NCBI RefSeq assembly: GCF_000725485.1
Contig: NZ_KL647031.1
Coordinates: forward strand, 496,001 to 560,000
Length of the DNA: 64,000 bases
Reading direction: 5' to 3'
DNA from: Nonomuraea candida
Lineage (GTDB): Bacteria; Actinomycetota; Actinomycetes; Streptosporangiales; Streptosporangiaceae
The translations under genes were made by a program, and so were the position numbers. Numbering within the stretch: the stretch's first letter is position 1; the number at the start of each line of letters is the position of its first letter. The notes under the pieces were generated by a model. The model saw only the letters and a program-made list of their open reading frames with translations. It made no database searches and had not been told where the DNA came from. Positions 45,548 through 54,231 of this stretch are shown here, piece after piece.

Positions 45548-47746
45548 ATGGCCGCGGAATCGATGCTGCCCGACAGGGTGACGGACGCGCTTGAGGAGTA
45601 CGGCCGCCTTTTGGGCGAGCACGGGATCACCTGGGGCGAGCCGGAGATCCCTTACGTGAAGTTCTTCGCCAGGCGCAGAGTGCTGCCCCCGGCGCTGTTC
45701 GACCGGTTCTGGCGGCTGGTCATGGAGACGGTCGCGCAGAGCCATCCCGACGAGCCCCGCGACCAGCTCGCCGCCCGGCTGGCCGAGCCGGACTACGACC
45801 GGGTGCTGCGCGACACCCTCGACGGGGAGCTGCCGGCCCACCTCGTCGCCGTCCGGATCGCGCCCGGCGGCGTCTCGCTCCAGGGAACGCCGCGCACGGT
45901 CCTGCTCCCCCCGGCCGCGGAGGCCGGGCGCTGGGCCGAGGACCTGACCACCCTGCTGCTCGGAGGCGGCGCGCGGGCGGAGCGGGGCGAGACCGCCACG
46001 CCGCCGCCGTGGCGGGAGGGCCTCGCCCCCGCCGGGCCGCTGCCGGGCCGGGGCGAGGAGCGGATCTCACTGCTGTTCGACTCCAGCCGCGACGAGCCCT
46101 GCCCCGTCAGCGTGGACGGCACCCGGCGCCTGTTGGACCCGCGCGGGGCCTGGCTGGTCGAGGTGGACCAGGACAGCGTGGTCGTCGCCGACGGCGTGCG
46201 GGTCGCCCTGGACAGCCTGCTGCGCACCATCCCGTCGTCCTGGCTGCGCCTGTCGGCCGGGATGCCGTGCAGGTGGAGCGTGGTGGCCTCCGACGGCAGC
46301 GGCTGGTTCCCGTCCGGCACCCCCCACCGCTACGACTACCACGGCCGCCCCTACTTCCACGGCGACGACCTCGTGCTCCAGGTCCCGTGCCTCCCTCTGA
46401 CGGTCAGGGCCGCCAGGGGCATGGAGTACGACGAGGCCGAGACCGAGCTGACCCCGAGCCCCGGCCGCGAGCACCTGGTGCGGCTGGCCCCCACCCGCCT
46501 GTACGACGCGGCCGCCCGCGGCTGGTACGGCGGCGACATGCACGTGCACCTCAACTGGGCGGGCGACCTGGTGGCCGTGCCCGCCGACGCCGCCGCCGCC
46601 CAGCACGGCGAGGACCTGCACGTGCTCAACCTGCTGGCGGGCAACGTCTCGGGCCGGCGCGTGTACGACCGCGAGGCCCTGGAACACTGGACCGGCCGCG
46701 ACCTGCCCTGGTCCGACGCCACCCACCTGGCCAGGATGGGCGTCGAATACCGCAACGACCTGCTCGGCCACATCTACGCCTTCGCGCCCCGCTCGGCCCC
46801 CGGCCGCTACCACACCGGCTTCGACGGCGACGCCGACTGGCCGCCGAACGCCGACGGGCTGCGCGAGCTGCGCGGCCTCGGCGCGCTCGTCGGCTACAGC
46901 CACCCGTTCCGCACGCCCATCGGCGACGGCGACCCGCCCAAGGGCGTCGTCTCGCCCGTGCCGCGCAACTGCGCCGCCCGCGAGCTGGTCGCCGACGCCG
47001 CGCTCGGGCTCGTGGACAGCCTCGACGTGCTCACGCACGCCTCGATCCCGGCCACGGCGGCGGTGTACCGGCGGCTGATCGGCGCGGGCAACCGGCTGGC
47101 GGTGACCGCGGGCACCGACGCGATGATCTCCTTCACCCGGTCCGACAACCAGTCCAACCCGCCCGGGTGGGCCCGCGTCTACGCCAGGATCGAGGGGGAG
47201 CTGACCGCCCGGTCGTTCGCCCAGGCCGTACGCGCGGGGCGCACGTTCGCCACCACCGGCCCGTGGCTGGAGCTGGCCGTCGACGGCCACGGCCCCGGCC
47301 ACGTCATCCAGGCCCGCCGGGGCGACACCGTCAGCGTCACGGCCACCGCGATCGGCCCCGAGGTGGTGGCGGTGCGCATCCGGACGGCCGACGGCACGCG
47401 CGCCGGGGCGGAGCGGCTGCCCGGCGGTGGCCGGGGCGACGACCCGCTGACCGTGACGGCCGAGCTGGCCCTGGACTCACCCACGTACGTGGTGGCCGAG
47501 GTGCTGTGCGAGACCCATCCGCGCACCCTCACCGCCACCGGCTACGCCCTGACCAGCCCTGTTTACGTGGACGTGGACGGCGGCCAGGTCGCCAGGCGCG
47601 ACGACGTGCTGTGGTGCCTGGAGTGGCTCAAGCTGCTGGAGGAGCTGATCAGGCAGCACGGCAGGCTGGCCAGCCCGTACCAGTTCGGCGACCACATGTC
47701 CCTGCTGCAGCAGGCCAGGGCGGTCTACCAGGCGCGCCTGACCTGA
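45548..47746 (+). CDS. CehA/McbA-type (PHP-domain) metallohydrolase
   Basis: The 732-residue protein has a C-terminal PHP-fold hydrolase starting with GDMHVHLN (D330, H332, H334, first metal motif), later GYSHPF and TAGTDAM. This resembles the CehA/McbA carbamate hydrolase family. The N-terminal 300 residues form an uncharacterised helical plus beta region with no signal peptide. The substrate is unknown. ATG 45548 is supported by GGGAGGG. A perfect 12-bp hairpin 41 nt after the stop could terminate it. Confidence 0.82.
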   Translation: MAAESMLPDRVTDALEEYGRLLGEHGITWGEPEIPYVKFFARRRVLPPALFDRFWRLVMETVAQSHPDEPRDQLAARLAEPDYDRVLRDTLDGELPAHLVAVRIAPGGVSLQGTPRTVLLPPAAEAGRWAEDLTTLLLGGGARAERGETATPPPWREGLAPAGPLPGRGEERISLLFDSSRDEPCPVSVDGTRRLLDPRGAWLVEVDQDSVVVADGVRVALDSLLRTIPSSWLRLSAGMPCRWSVVASDGSGWFPSGTPHRYDYHGRPYFHGDDLVLQVPCLPLTVRAARGMEYDEAETELTPSPGREHLVRLAPTRLYDAAARGWYGGDMHVHLNWAGDLVAVPADAAAAQHGEDLHVLNLLAGNVSGRRVYDREALEHWTGRDLPWSDATHLARMGVEYRNDLLGHIYAFAPRSAPGRYHTGFDGDADWPPNADGLRELRGLGALVGYSHPFRTPIGDGDPPKGVVSPVPRNCAARELVADAALGLVDSLDVLTHASIPATAAVYRRLIGAGNRLAVTAGTDAMISFTRSDNQSNPPGWARVYARIEGELTARSFAQAVRAGRTFATTGPWLELAVDGHGPGHVIQARRGDTVSVTATAIGPEVVAVRIRTADGTRAGAERLPGGGRGDDPLTVTAELALDSPTYVVAEVLCETHPRTLTATGYALTSPVYVDVDGGQVARRDDVLWCLEWLKLLEELIRQHGRLASPYQFGDHMSLLQQARAVYQARLT

Positions 47747-47786
47747 CCCGGCCCGCCCCCTCTGATCCGTTCGGCCGGCGATTCGA

Positions 47787-47814
47787 CCATACGGCCTGAA
47801 TCCAGGCCGTATGG
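47787..47814. terminator. Perfect 12-bp hairpin, terminator or TetR-type operator
   Basis: CCATACGGCCTG pairs with CAGGCCGTATGG around a 4-nt loop. It lies 41 nt after the metallohydrolase stop and 1 nt before the ATG of an acyltransferase remnant. It could terminate the upstream gene. The ATACGG...CCGTAT outer half-sites also look like an operator of a TetR-family repressor overlapping the start codon. Confidence 0.55.
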
Positions 47815-47815
47815 C

Positions 47816-47923
47816 ATGACCGCACCGGCCGCGACCGCCACGCCCACCAGGCTCCATGCGATCGGCAATCTGCGGGTCCTGCTGACCGTGCTGGTCGTCA
47901 CCCACCACGTCGCGATCACCGGC
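47816..47923 (+). pseudogene. Remnant of an acyltransferase-3 family gene (first 36 codons)
   Basis: From ATG 47816 the frame reads RLHAIGNLRVLLTVLVVTHH and then VAIT, which matches the N-terminal motif and first membrane helix of acyltransferase-3 (OafA-like) proteins. The match stops near 47923. The frame then runs antisense into the acyl-CoA synthetase gene and stops after about 57 codons, where a functional member needs about 350-400 residues. The rest of the gene has been lost, presumably by deletion. It is too short to be active. Confidence 0.6.
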
Positions 47924-47933
47924 CGGCGGGAGG

Positions 47934-49718
47934 TCACGTGTAGAAGGAGTCGAGGGTCGCGCCGTGCCGCTCCTCGACGGCCTTGCGCTTGATCTTGAGG
48001 CTGGCCGTCAGCTCGCCCGTCTCCACCGAGAAGTCCTCGGCCAGGATCGCGAACTTCTTGACCGTGGCGTAGCTCGCCTCGCCCTCGTTGACGTGCTTGA
48101 TCGCCTTCTCGACCTCGGCGCGCATGCGCGGGTGCTCGCGCAGCGCCTCGGCCTCGGTGGGCAGCGACTCGGCCTGCGCCCACGGCCGCACCACGTCCAT
48201 GTCGAGCGTGACCAGCGCCGTGACGAAGTTGCGCCGGTCGCCGTGCACGAACACGTGCGACACGTACGGGCAGGCCGCCTTGATCCGGCCCTCCAGGTAG
48301 GTCGGCGCGACGTACTTGCCGCCCGAGGTCTTGATCAGCTCCTTCTTGCGGTCGGTGATGCGCAGCCGGCCGGCCTCGTCCAGCTCGCCGATGTCGCCCG
48401 TGCGCAGCCAGCCGTCCTCCAGCGTCGCGGCGGTCTCCTCCGGCAGGCCGTGGTAGCCGCGCATGATGCCGCGCCCGCCGATCAGGATCTCGCCGTCCTC
48501 GGCGATGCGGACCTCGGTGCCGGGGAGCGGCGGCCCCACGGTGCCGAACTTGACCGACTCGGGACGGTTGAGGAAGCTGCCCGCCGACGACTCCGTCAGG
48601 CCGTACCCCTCCAGGATCGTCAGGCCCGCGGCATCGAAGAACTCGGCGACGTCCTGGTTCAGCGGGGCCGCGCCGGAGATGAAGTAGCGGATGCGGCCGC
48701 CGAAGCGCTCGCGCAGCTTGGCGAAGACCAGGCGGTCGGCCAGGGCGTACTCGGCGCGGGTGGTGACCGGCAGCGCGGCCCCGCGCTGCCTGGCCTTGAC
48801 GACCCGGCCGCCGGTCCTGCGCGCCCACTCGAAGATGCGCAGCTTGAGGCCGCCCTCGCGCTGCATGTTCGCCACCACGGTGTTGTGGATCTTCTCGAAG
48901 ATGCGCGGCGCGGCGGCCATCACCGTCGGCTTCAGCACCCCGAGGTTGTCGGCGATCTTGTCGAGGCGGCCGTCGATCGCGGTGGGCACGCCGATGTCGA
49001 TCATCACGACCTCCAGCAGCTTGCCGAACGAGTGTGACAGCGGCAGCCAGAGGAAGTGCAGGTCGGAGGGGGAGATGAGGTCGATCTCGCGGACCGCGCC
49101 GGCGGCGTAGAGCCAGTTGTCGTGGGTCAGCTCCACGCCCTTGGGCCGGCCGGTGGTGCCCGAGGTGTAGATGAGCGTGGCCAGGTCGTCCTGCGCGATG
49201 GCGTCCACCATCGCGTCGTAGTGGCCCTCTGTGTCGGCCTCTGTGTCGCCCTCCGCCTCGCGGGCGGCGAGCGAGTCGAGCGTGACCACCCAGCCGTCGT
49301 CGGCCGGCGAGCCGTCGATGACCACCACGTGGGTGACGTCGGGCAGCTCCTTCTGCACCGACCTGAGCTTGGCCACCTGGTCCTCGTCCTCGGCGATGAC
49401 GAGCGTGCTGCCCGAGTCGGTGATGACGAAGGCGCACTCGGCGGGCGTGTTCGACGGGTAGATGGTGGTGGTGGCCGCCCCCGTCGCCAGGACCGCCAGG
49501 TCGCACAGGATCCATTCGAGGCGGGTGGAGCAGAGGATCGACATGCGGGTGCCGGGGCCGGCGCCGAGCCCTGCCAGGGCCAGCGACAGCGTGCGTACGC
49601 GTTCGCCCACCTCCCGCCAGGTCAACGAGGTCCATCCGGCGCCGGAGGGCACACGGTAGGCCTCGGCGTCGGGAGTGGCCGCGACGCGGTCGCGCAACAG
49701 GGAGGGAATGCTGGACAT
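47934..49718 (-). CDS. Long-chain fatty acid-CoA ligase (AMP-dependent synthetase)
   Basis: The 594-residue adenylate-forming enzyme activates fatty acids to acyl-CoA. It has the P-loop YTSGTTGRPKG, the LPLSHSFG core, FISGAAPLNQDV, the adenine motif GYGLTESS, the hinge region TGDIGELDEAGRLRITDRK and the C-terminal TASLKIKRKAVEE lysine. It is most like the FadD15 type of actinobacteria. The ATG 49718 has AGGAGG upstream. Its 3' end abuts the acyltransferase remnant. Confidence 0.95.
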   Translation of the reverse strand: MSSIPSLLRDRVAATPDAEAYRVPSGAGWTSLTWREVGERVRTLSLALAGLGAGPGTRMSILCSTRLEWILCDLAVLATGAATTTIYPSNTPAECAFVITDSGSTLVIAEDEDQVAKLRSVQKELPDVTHVVVIDGSPADDGWVVTLDSLAAREAEGDTEADTEGHYDAMVDAIAQDDLATLIYTSGTTGRPKGVELTHDNWLYAAGAVREIDLISPSDLHFLWLPLSHSFGKLLEVVMIDIGVPTAIDGRLDKIADNLGVLKPTVMAAAPRIFEKIHNTVVANMQREGGLKLRIFEWARRTGGRVVKARQRGAALPVTTRAEYALADRLVFAKLRERFGGRIRYFISGAAPLNQDVAEFFDAAGLTILEGYGLTESSAGSFLNRPESVKFGTVGPPLPGTEVRIAEDGEILIGGRGIMRGYHGLPEETAATLEDGWLRTGDIGELDEAGRLRITDRKKELIKTSGGKYVAPTYLEGRIKAACPYVSHVFVHGDRRNFVTALVTLDMDVVRPWAQAESLPTEAEALREHPRMRAEVEKAIKHVNEGEASYATVKKFAILAEDFSVETGELTASLKIKRKAVEERHGATLDSFYT

Positions 49719-49811
49719 GCCTGACCTCCTGGGGGTGTTGGCCCCGACTCTAGGACGACGACACCGTCTCAGTCGATGGATCGCGGCACGAGATCCTGTT
49801 CCGGCGGCGCC

Positions 49812-49840
49812 TTGCGGGGGATCGGGGTGTCGCATAGAAT
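49812..49840 (+). promoter_or_regulatory. Sigma-70-type promoter of the ABC-F gene
   Basis: TTGCGG (49812-49817) and TAGAAT (49835-49840) are separated by exactly 17 nt. This is the best -35/-10 pair seen in the window. Transcription would start near 49847. Confidence 0.65.
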
Positions 49841-49969
49841 CCCGACGTCTTATCGCCGATCCGTGGGGGCAGCAGACGTGAGGATCTGAGGTCGCGGGCA
49901 CCGCGCCGTTCCGCCCTGTCGTGGGCATGCGCGCGTCACTTCGGCCTCGTGGGCATCCTCGCCCCCGGT

Positions 49970-49988
49970 CACGGAGCCCGGCTCCGTG
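49970..49988 (+). terminator. Leader hairpin, possible attenuator
   Basis: CACGGAGC CCG GCTCCGTG forms a perfect 8-bp stem with a 3-nt loop followed by TTCTT. It lies within the transcribed leader, about 80 nt before the ABC-F start, and has the shape of an intrinsic terminator. Confidence 0.5.
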
Positions 49989-50065
49989 TTCTTCCCGTGT
50001 CGCGTGTGTATGCGGTGATTCCCGCCAAGTCACGAAATTTCGATTTTTGTGATGGGAGCCGCCTT

Positions 50066-51787
50066 ATGACCTTTTCCATTGTCGTCGATCACGTGTCCTT
50101 CGGCTGGCCCGACGGCACCAAGGTGCTCGACCGGCTCGACGCCGCGTTCCCCGCGGGACGTACCGGGCTCATCGGGCTCAACGGCTCCGGCAAGTCCACC
50201 CTGCTGAAGATCATCGCCGGGGAGCTGACGCCGCTGTCCGGAAGCGTGTCCGTCTCGGGCGTGGTCGGCTACCTGCCGCAGAACGTCCCGCTGGCGGCCC
50301 GGCGTACCGTGTCCGACCTGCTGGAGATCAGCCGGACGCGGGCCGCGCTGCACGCCATCGAGAGCGGTGACGTGGCCGAGGAGCACTTCGCCGCCGTCGG
50401 CGACGACTGGGACGTCGAGGAGCGCGCCCGGGCCGAGCTGGACCGGCTCGGGCTGGGCCATCTCGGCCTCGACCGTACGGTCGGCACGCTGTCCGGCGGC
50501 GAGACCATCATGGTCGCGCTGGCCGCGCAGCTGTTGAAGCGGCCCGACGTGCTGCTGCTCGACGAGCCCACCAACAACCTCGACCTCGACGCGCGGCGCC
50601 GGCTCTACGCCGCCGTCGCCGCCTGGCAGGGCGTGCTCCTGGTCGTGAGCCACGACCGGGCGCTGCTGGAGCTGGTGGACCAGATCGCCGAGCTACGCGA
50701 GGGCGCCGTGCGCATGTACGGCGGCAACCTCACCTCCTACGAGGAGCAGGTCGCGGCCGAGCAGGAGGCCGCCGAGCGCTCGGTGCGCACCGCCGGGGGC
50801 GAGGTGCGCCGCCAGCAGCGCGAGCTGATCGAGGCCAGGACCAGGATCGACCGGGGCCTGCGCAACGGCAGGAAGGCGCAGGAGAACAAGAAGGTGCCCA
50901 AGATCGTCGCGAGCGCCCTCAAGCGCAAGGCCCAGGTGACAGCGGGCAAGCAGCGCACGCTGCACCTGGAGAAGCTGGAGGAGGCTCGCGAGCGGCTGAC
51001 CGAGGCCGAGCAGGCCGTGCGCGACGACGCCGCGATCCGCATCCAGCTCCCCGGCACGGAGGTGCCGGCCGGCCGCACGGTCCTCACCCTCCCGCTCGAA
51101 CCCGGCCCGCTCGAACCCGGCCCGCTCGAACCCCGCGCGGTGCCGGACCCCGCCGGCGGGGACGGTCCCGGTGACCCCGGGGACGAGAGCGGCGGTGCGC
51201 GGGGCAGGGCGCGGGCGGCCGTGCTGGAGACGCTGGTCGTGCGCGGCCCCGAGCGGATCGCGCTGCTCGGCCCGAACGGGTCGGGCAAGACCACCCTGCT
51301 CAAGCGCATCGTCGAGCACGGCGCCCACGTGCCCGTCCGCTACCTGCCGCAGCGGCTCGACCTGCTCGACGACGCGCTCAGCGTGGTGGACAACGTGCGC
51401 GCCGTGGCGCCGTCCGCCTCGGTGAACGACGTGCGGGCGCGCCTGGCCCGGTTCCTGTTCCGGGGGGACCGGGTCAACCAGGCCGTGGGCACGCTGTCGG
51501 GCGGCGAGCGGTTCCGCGCCACGCTGGCCGCGCTGCTGTCGGCCGAGCCGCCGCCGCAGCTTCTCCTGCTGGACGAGCCGACCAACAACCTCGACATGGC
51601 CAGCGTCCGCCAGCTCGCGCAGGCGCTGTCGGCCTACCGGGGGGCGCTCATCGTGGCCAGCCACGACGTGCCGTTCCTGGAGACGCTGGGGATCACCCGG
51701 TGGCTGCGGCAGGACCGCGACGAGGGACTGGCGGAATCGACATTGACGGTTGGGGATCAATCGGACGATAGTGGGGCAGGTGGTTAG
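50066..51787 (+). CDS. ABC-F family ATPase (ribosome-associated type)
   Basis: The 573-residue soluble protein has two ABC domains and no membrane part. Walker A copies are GLNGSGKST and GPNGSGKTT, signatures are LSGGE and LSGGERFRATL, and both Walker B copies read LLLDEPTNNLD. A basic helical linker of about 90 residues (QQRELIEARTRIDRGLRNGR and KAQENKKVPKIVASALKRK) sits between them, as in ABC-F proteins that act on the ribosome E-site. The linker end has LEPGPLEPGPLEPR repeats. ATG 50066 follows GGGAG. It may protect ribosomes from antibiotics or rescue stalled ones; no antibiotic can be assigned. Confidence 0.9.
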   Translation: MTFSIVVDHVSFGWPDGTKVLDRLDAAFPAGRTGLIGLNGSGKSTLLKIIAGELTPLSGSVSVSGVVGYLPQNVPLAARRTVSDLLEISRTRAALHAIESGDVAEEHFAAVGDDWDVEERARAELDRLGLGHLGLDRTVGTLSGGETIMVALAAQLLKRPDVLLLDEPTNNLDLDARRRLYAAVAAWQGVLLVVSHDRALLELVDQIAELREGAVRMYGGNLTSYEEQVAAEQEAAERSVRTAGGEVRRQQRELIEARTRIDRGLRNGRKAQENKKVPKIVASALKRKAQVTAGKQRTLHLEKLEEARERLTEAEQAVRDDAAIRIQLPGTEVPAGRTVLTLPLEPGPLEPGPLEPRAVPDPAGGDGPGDPGDESGGARGRARAAVLETLVVRGPERIALLGPNGSGKTTLLKRIVEHGAHVPVRYLPQRLDLLDDALSVVDNVRAVAPSASVNDVRARLARFLFRGDRVNQAVGTLSGGERFRATLAALLSAEPPPQLLLLDEPTNNLDMASVRQLAQALSAYRGALIVASHDVPFLETLGITRWLRQDRDEGLAESTLTVGDQSDDSGAGG

Positions 51788-52766
51788 ACCCGTCAGACCT
51801 CGGTTGATCTCCTGCGCGCTCGCCCTGGCGACGCTGTCCGCCGTCGGCGCGTGCTCCTCGGGAGCGCAGTCGCCGGCCGGCGGCGAGCCCAAGGTGACGG
51901 GCGTCGCGGGAGGCAACGGGGCCGCCCCGGGCGCCGGCGCGGACGGTGGCCGGAGCCCGGCCGCGCTGACCCCGGAGGGATACAAGAGCGAGCTGGAGAG
52001 CCGGCGCGAGCCGATGACCGACGCGATCTCCGCGCTGGCCGGCGCGCGCGGGGTCAAGGCCCTGGACCAGCGGGTGGGGCGGGCCGAGGAGGCGCTGACC
52101 GGCGCCGCCGACGCGCTGTCCGCGCTCACCCCGCCCGAGGACGTGCGCGCCCAGCACGAGGCGTACGTGACCAGCCTGCGTGACGTCGCCACCAAGCTGG
52201 GCTCCGCCTCCGACAAGGTGGGCGCGCGGGACCTGTGCACCTCCTCGGCCGTGCTCGCCGACCTCGGGGACGAGCTGACCGCGCTCGACGAGGCGGGCCG
52301 GGCCCTGCAGAGCGCCGGCGACTATCCGGCCGACGTCGTCACGGTCAAGGCGGGGGAGCGGCAGACCAGGCGGCTGCGCAACGGTTCGTTCATCACCAAG
52401 GGCACGCTCAACGGGCGCGGCTCGCTGGAGATCAGCAACGGCGGCAACTTCGACGCCGTGGTCAGCGTCGTCAAGGGCGGCAGCAAGGCGTTCAGCGTCT
52501 ATGTGCGCAAGAAGGCGAAGTTCAAGGTCCGGGGCGTGCGCGACGGCACCTACCGGATCTACTTCACGCACGGGGCGGACTGGGAGGGCAAGAACCGCAC
52601 GTTCACCAGGAACTGCAGCTTCGAGAGGTTCGAGAAGGCGGCGAAGTTCAAGACGACGTTCACCGCCACCCAGATCCTCTGGCACGACTGGCGCATCACC
52701 CTGCACGCCGTCTCCGGCGGCAACGCGCCCACCAAGCCGGTGGACCCGGACGACTTCCCCGGCTGA
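51780..52766 (+). CDS. Lipoprotein of unknown function
   Basis: A 328-residue predicted lipoprotein with signal VRPRLISCALALATLSAVGAC and lipobox SVGAC. A Gly/Ala-rich spacer leads into a helical region (about residues 60-180), followed by a beta-rich C-terminal domain. That domain begins VTVKAGERQTRRLRNGSFIT and includes SKAFSVYVRKKAKFKVRGV. I do not recognise the family. The GTG 51780 overlaps the end of the ABC-F gene in another frame and has GATAGT 7 nt upstream; GTG 51771 is an alternative. A strong terminator follows. Confidence 0.75.
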   Translation: MVRPVRPRLISCALALATLSAVGACSSGAQSPAGGEPKVTGVAGGNGAAPGAGADGGRSPAALTPEGYKSELESRREPMTDAISALAGARGVKALDQRVGRAEEALTGAADALSALTPPEDVRAQHEAYVTSLRDVATKLGSASDKVGARDLCTSSAVLADLGDELTALDEAGRALQSAGDYPADVVTVKAGERQTRRLRNGSFITKGTLNGRGSLEISNGGNFDAVVSVVKGGSKAFSVYVRKKAKFKVRGVRDGTYRIYFTHGADWEGKNRTFTRNCSFERFEKAAKFKTTFTATQILWHDWRITLHAVSGGNAPTKPVDPDDFPG

Positions 52767-52808
52767 GCCCGCCTTCCGGGGGCGCGCCGGCGCTCCCCGG
52801 TGACCGAG

Positions 52809-52837
52809 AAGGCCGCGCACCCCGGGTGCGCGGCCTT
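52809..52837. terminator. Perfect 13-bp hairpin terminator
   Basis: AAGGCCGCGCACC pairs with GGTGCGCGGCCTT around a CCG loop and is followed by a T on the plus strand. It lies between the lipoprotein (plus) and the zinc-ribbon gene (minus) and can serve both. Confidence 0.8.
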
Positions 52838-52843
52838 TCCGCA

Positions 52844-53107
52844 TCAGGTCGAGAACAGCATGCCCACCCAGCTGCGCTGGCGGTGGTGACCGTAGTGGCC
52901 GCCGTGGTGCGGGGCCGGGGCGCCCCAGGCGGGGCCGCCGGGGGCGGGGGGAGGCGGGGGAGCCGCGTGGTACTGCGTCTCCATCCTGGTCAGGGTCTCG
53001 AGCTCGCCGTAGTCGAGGAAGATCCCGCGGCAGTTGTCGCACTGCTCGATGTGGACGCCGTTGCGCTCATAGGTCCGCATGTTCCCGCGGCACTTAGGGC
53101 ACTGCAT
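52844..53107 (-). CDS. TFIIB-type zinc-ribbon protein
   Basis: The 87-residue protein starts with a zinc ribbon, CPKCRGNMRTYERNGVHIEQ then CDNCRGIFLD, giving the CxxC...CxxC ligand set. A helix and a Pro/Gly/His-rich tail ending in WVGMLFST follow. The family (zf-TFIIB) is common in actinomycetes and its function is unknown. ATG 53107 has AAGGAG upstream. Confidence 0.88.
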   Translation of the reverse strand: MQCPKCRGNMRTYERNGVHIEQCDNCRGIFLDYGELETLTRMETQYHAAPPPPPAPGGPAWGAPAPHHGGHYGHHRQRSWVGMLFST

Positions 53108-53165
53108 CTAAGTCGCTCTCCTTGGCTTCGAGGTCTCAGGATGAAACCTACCGCGCGCAACCCCG

Positions 53166-54020
53166 TCACGCTCGGACGATCCTGTTGCACGACTCGATTA
53201 ACGAATGCTCGACCTCGTCCAGTTCCCGGCCGTCACGTTCGGCGTTGACCACGGCCACGGCGGCGAGCTGGACGGTGAGCGCGCGGGCGGGCAGGTCGAG
53301 CCGTGACCAGGGGTCGTCGCCCCGGCCCAGCGCGGGCCCTCCCGAGGCCAGGTACGCTCCCAAGAACCGCTCCCACACGGCCGGTTCGAGCAGCCCGGCG
53401 GCGTACCAGGCGGCCGGTCGCGCCAGGTCCCACGCCGGGTCGCCGACGCCGAGGTCGTCCACGTCGATCAGCAGCCACCGGTCGCGGTGGACGAGCTGGC
53501 CCAGGTGCCAGTCGCCGTGCGTCAGCAGGCCCGGCAGCGGCGGCGGCTCGGGCAGCTCCTTGAACGCCCGCCTGACGAGCTGCTCCACCGGCCCGTCGCC
53601 GCTCATGCGGTCCACCGCGCGCGCCGCCCTGGCGGGCCCGCCCGCCGGGGGCAGCGCGGGCAGTAGCGTGAGAGGGACGGCGTGCAGCCTGGCCAGCAGC
53701 CGGGCGCCCTCCTCCCACGGCGCCGAGCCGGGGTCGTCGTGCGAGACGGGCCGGCCCGCCGGCCACACCGTCACCGCGCGCCCGCCCGCCGACAGCACCT
53801 CGCGCTCCAGCGGGGCCAGCAGCACCCCGTTGACCGCGGCGGAGGCGGCGGCCCGTAACCGGGGCCGCAGCTCGCCGGCGTCGTCACGGGCCGAGTGGGC
53901 CTTGACCACGACCTCTCCCATGCGTAACACCACGACGTCCGTGCGCGTCGGATGCACCACGGGCGTGCCCGTGCCGCCGTACGCCGCGGCGATATCCGCC
54001 AACTCCGCTTGAAGACCCAC
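53166..54020 (-). CDS. Aminoglycoside phosphotransferase-like (APH) kinase
   Basis: The 284-residue protein has the APH/choline-kinase catalytic motifs: HGDWHLGQLV (Brenner motif) and LIDVDDLGVGDPAWDLARP (DxD metal motif). The N-terminal half has VVVKAHS as the ATP-lysine region. Substrate is uncertain; such proteins in actinomycetes act on sugars, amino alcohols or antibiotics. GTG 54020 has TAGTCT 6 nt upstream and no ribosome binding site, so translation is probably leaderless. Confidence 0.85.
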   Translation of the reverse strand: MGLQAELADIAAAYGGTGTPVVHPTRTDVVVLRMGEVVVKAHSARDDAGELRPRLRAAASAAVNGVLLAPLEREVLSAGGRAVTVWPAGRPVSHDDPGSAPWEEGARLLARLHAVPLTLLPALPPAGGPARAARAVDRMSGDGPVEQLVRRAFKELPEPPPLPGLLTHGDWHLGQLVHRDRWLLIDVDDLGVGDPAWDLARPAAWYAAGLLEPAVWERFLGAYLASGGPALGRGDDPWSRLDLPARALTVQLAAVAVVNAERDGRELDEVEHSLIESCNRIVRA

Positions 54021-54026
54021 GCGTAC

Positions 54027-54032
54027 AGACTA
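54027..54032 (-). promoter_or_regulatory. Candidate -10 element of the APH gene
   Basis: TAGTCT on the minus strand ends 6 nt before GTG 54020, matching the leaderless pattern seen elsewhere in the window. Confidence 0.35.
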
Positions 54033-54144
54033 TTGGCCGGTATCGGGACGGCGGCCGGTGCGCACGGGAGGGTGGCGTCGCCCGCCGAGGGGGGCCGGGA
54101 AGAGGTGGAGCACCGCCGGCGGGGGTAGAGGGCGGGTGACCGAG

Positions 54145-54217
54145 GCGAGGATCGTCACTGCGTGGCGGGCGAGCATTGTCACTGCGCGGCGGGGCGAGGA
54201 TCGTCACTGCGCGGCCG
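54145..54217 (+). repeat. Three 24-nt direct repeats upstream of a small gene
   Basis: Units start at 54145, 54169 and 54194, each close to GCGAGGATCGTCACTGCGNGGC. Copies 1 and 3 are nearly identical and copy 2 has changes at a few positions. They end 15 nt before the start of the next gene. The spacing of 24-25 nt would suit repeated protein binding sites on DNA. Confidence 0.6.
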
Positions 54218-54231
54218 GGGAAGGTGTCGTG

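Larger units (their letters stand above)
49719..50065 (+). promoter_or_regulatory. 347-nt intergenic region: long leader of the ABC-F gene
   Basis: The gap contains a good promoter (see 49812-49840) and then about 220 nt of transcribed leader before the ABC-F start. The leader holds a hairpin at 49970-49988. It also has a possible 41-codon upstream frame starting at ATG 49927 (start MRASLRPRGH) and an unusually AT-rich stretch with CGAAATTTCG just before the ribosome binding site. ABC-F resistance genes are often controlled by such attenuators. The upstream frame is weak evidence by itself. Confidence 0.45.

Noticed and set aside
54058..54231. N-terminal extension of the small gene at 54232
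   Set aside because: The extension would translate the three 24-nt direct repeats in differing frames, and a ribosome binding site sits directly before 54232.
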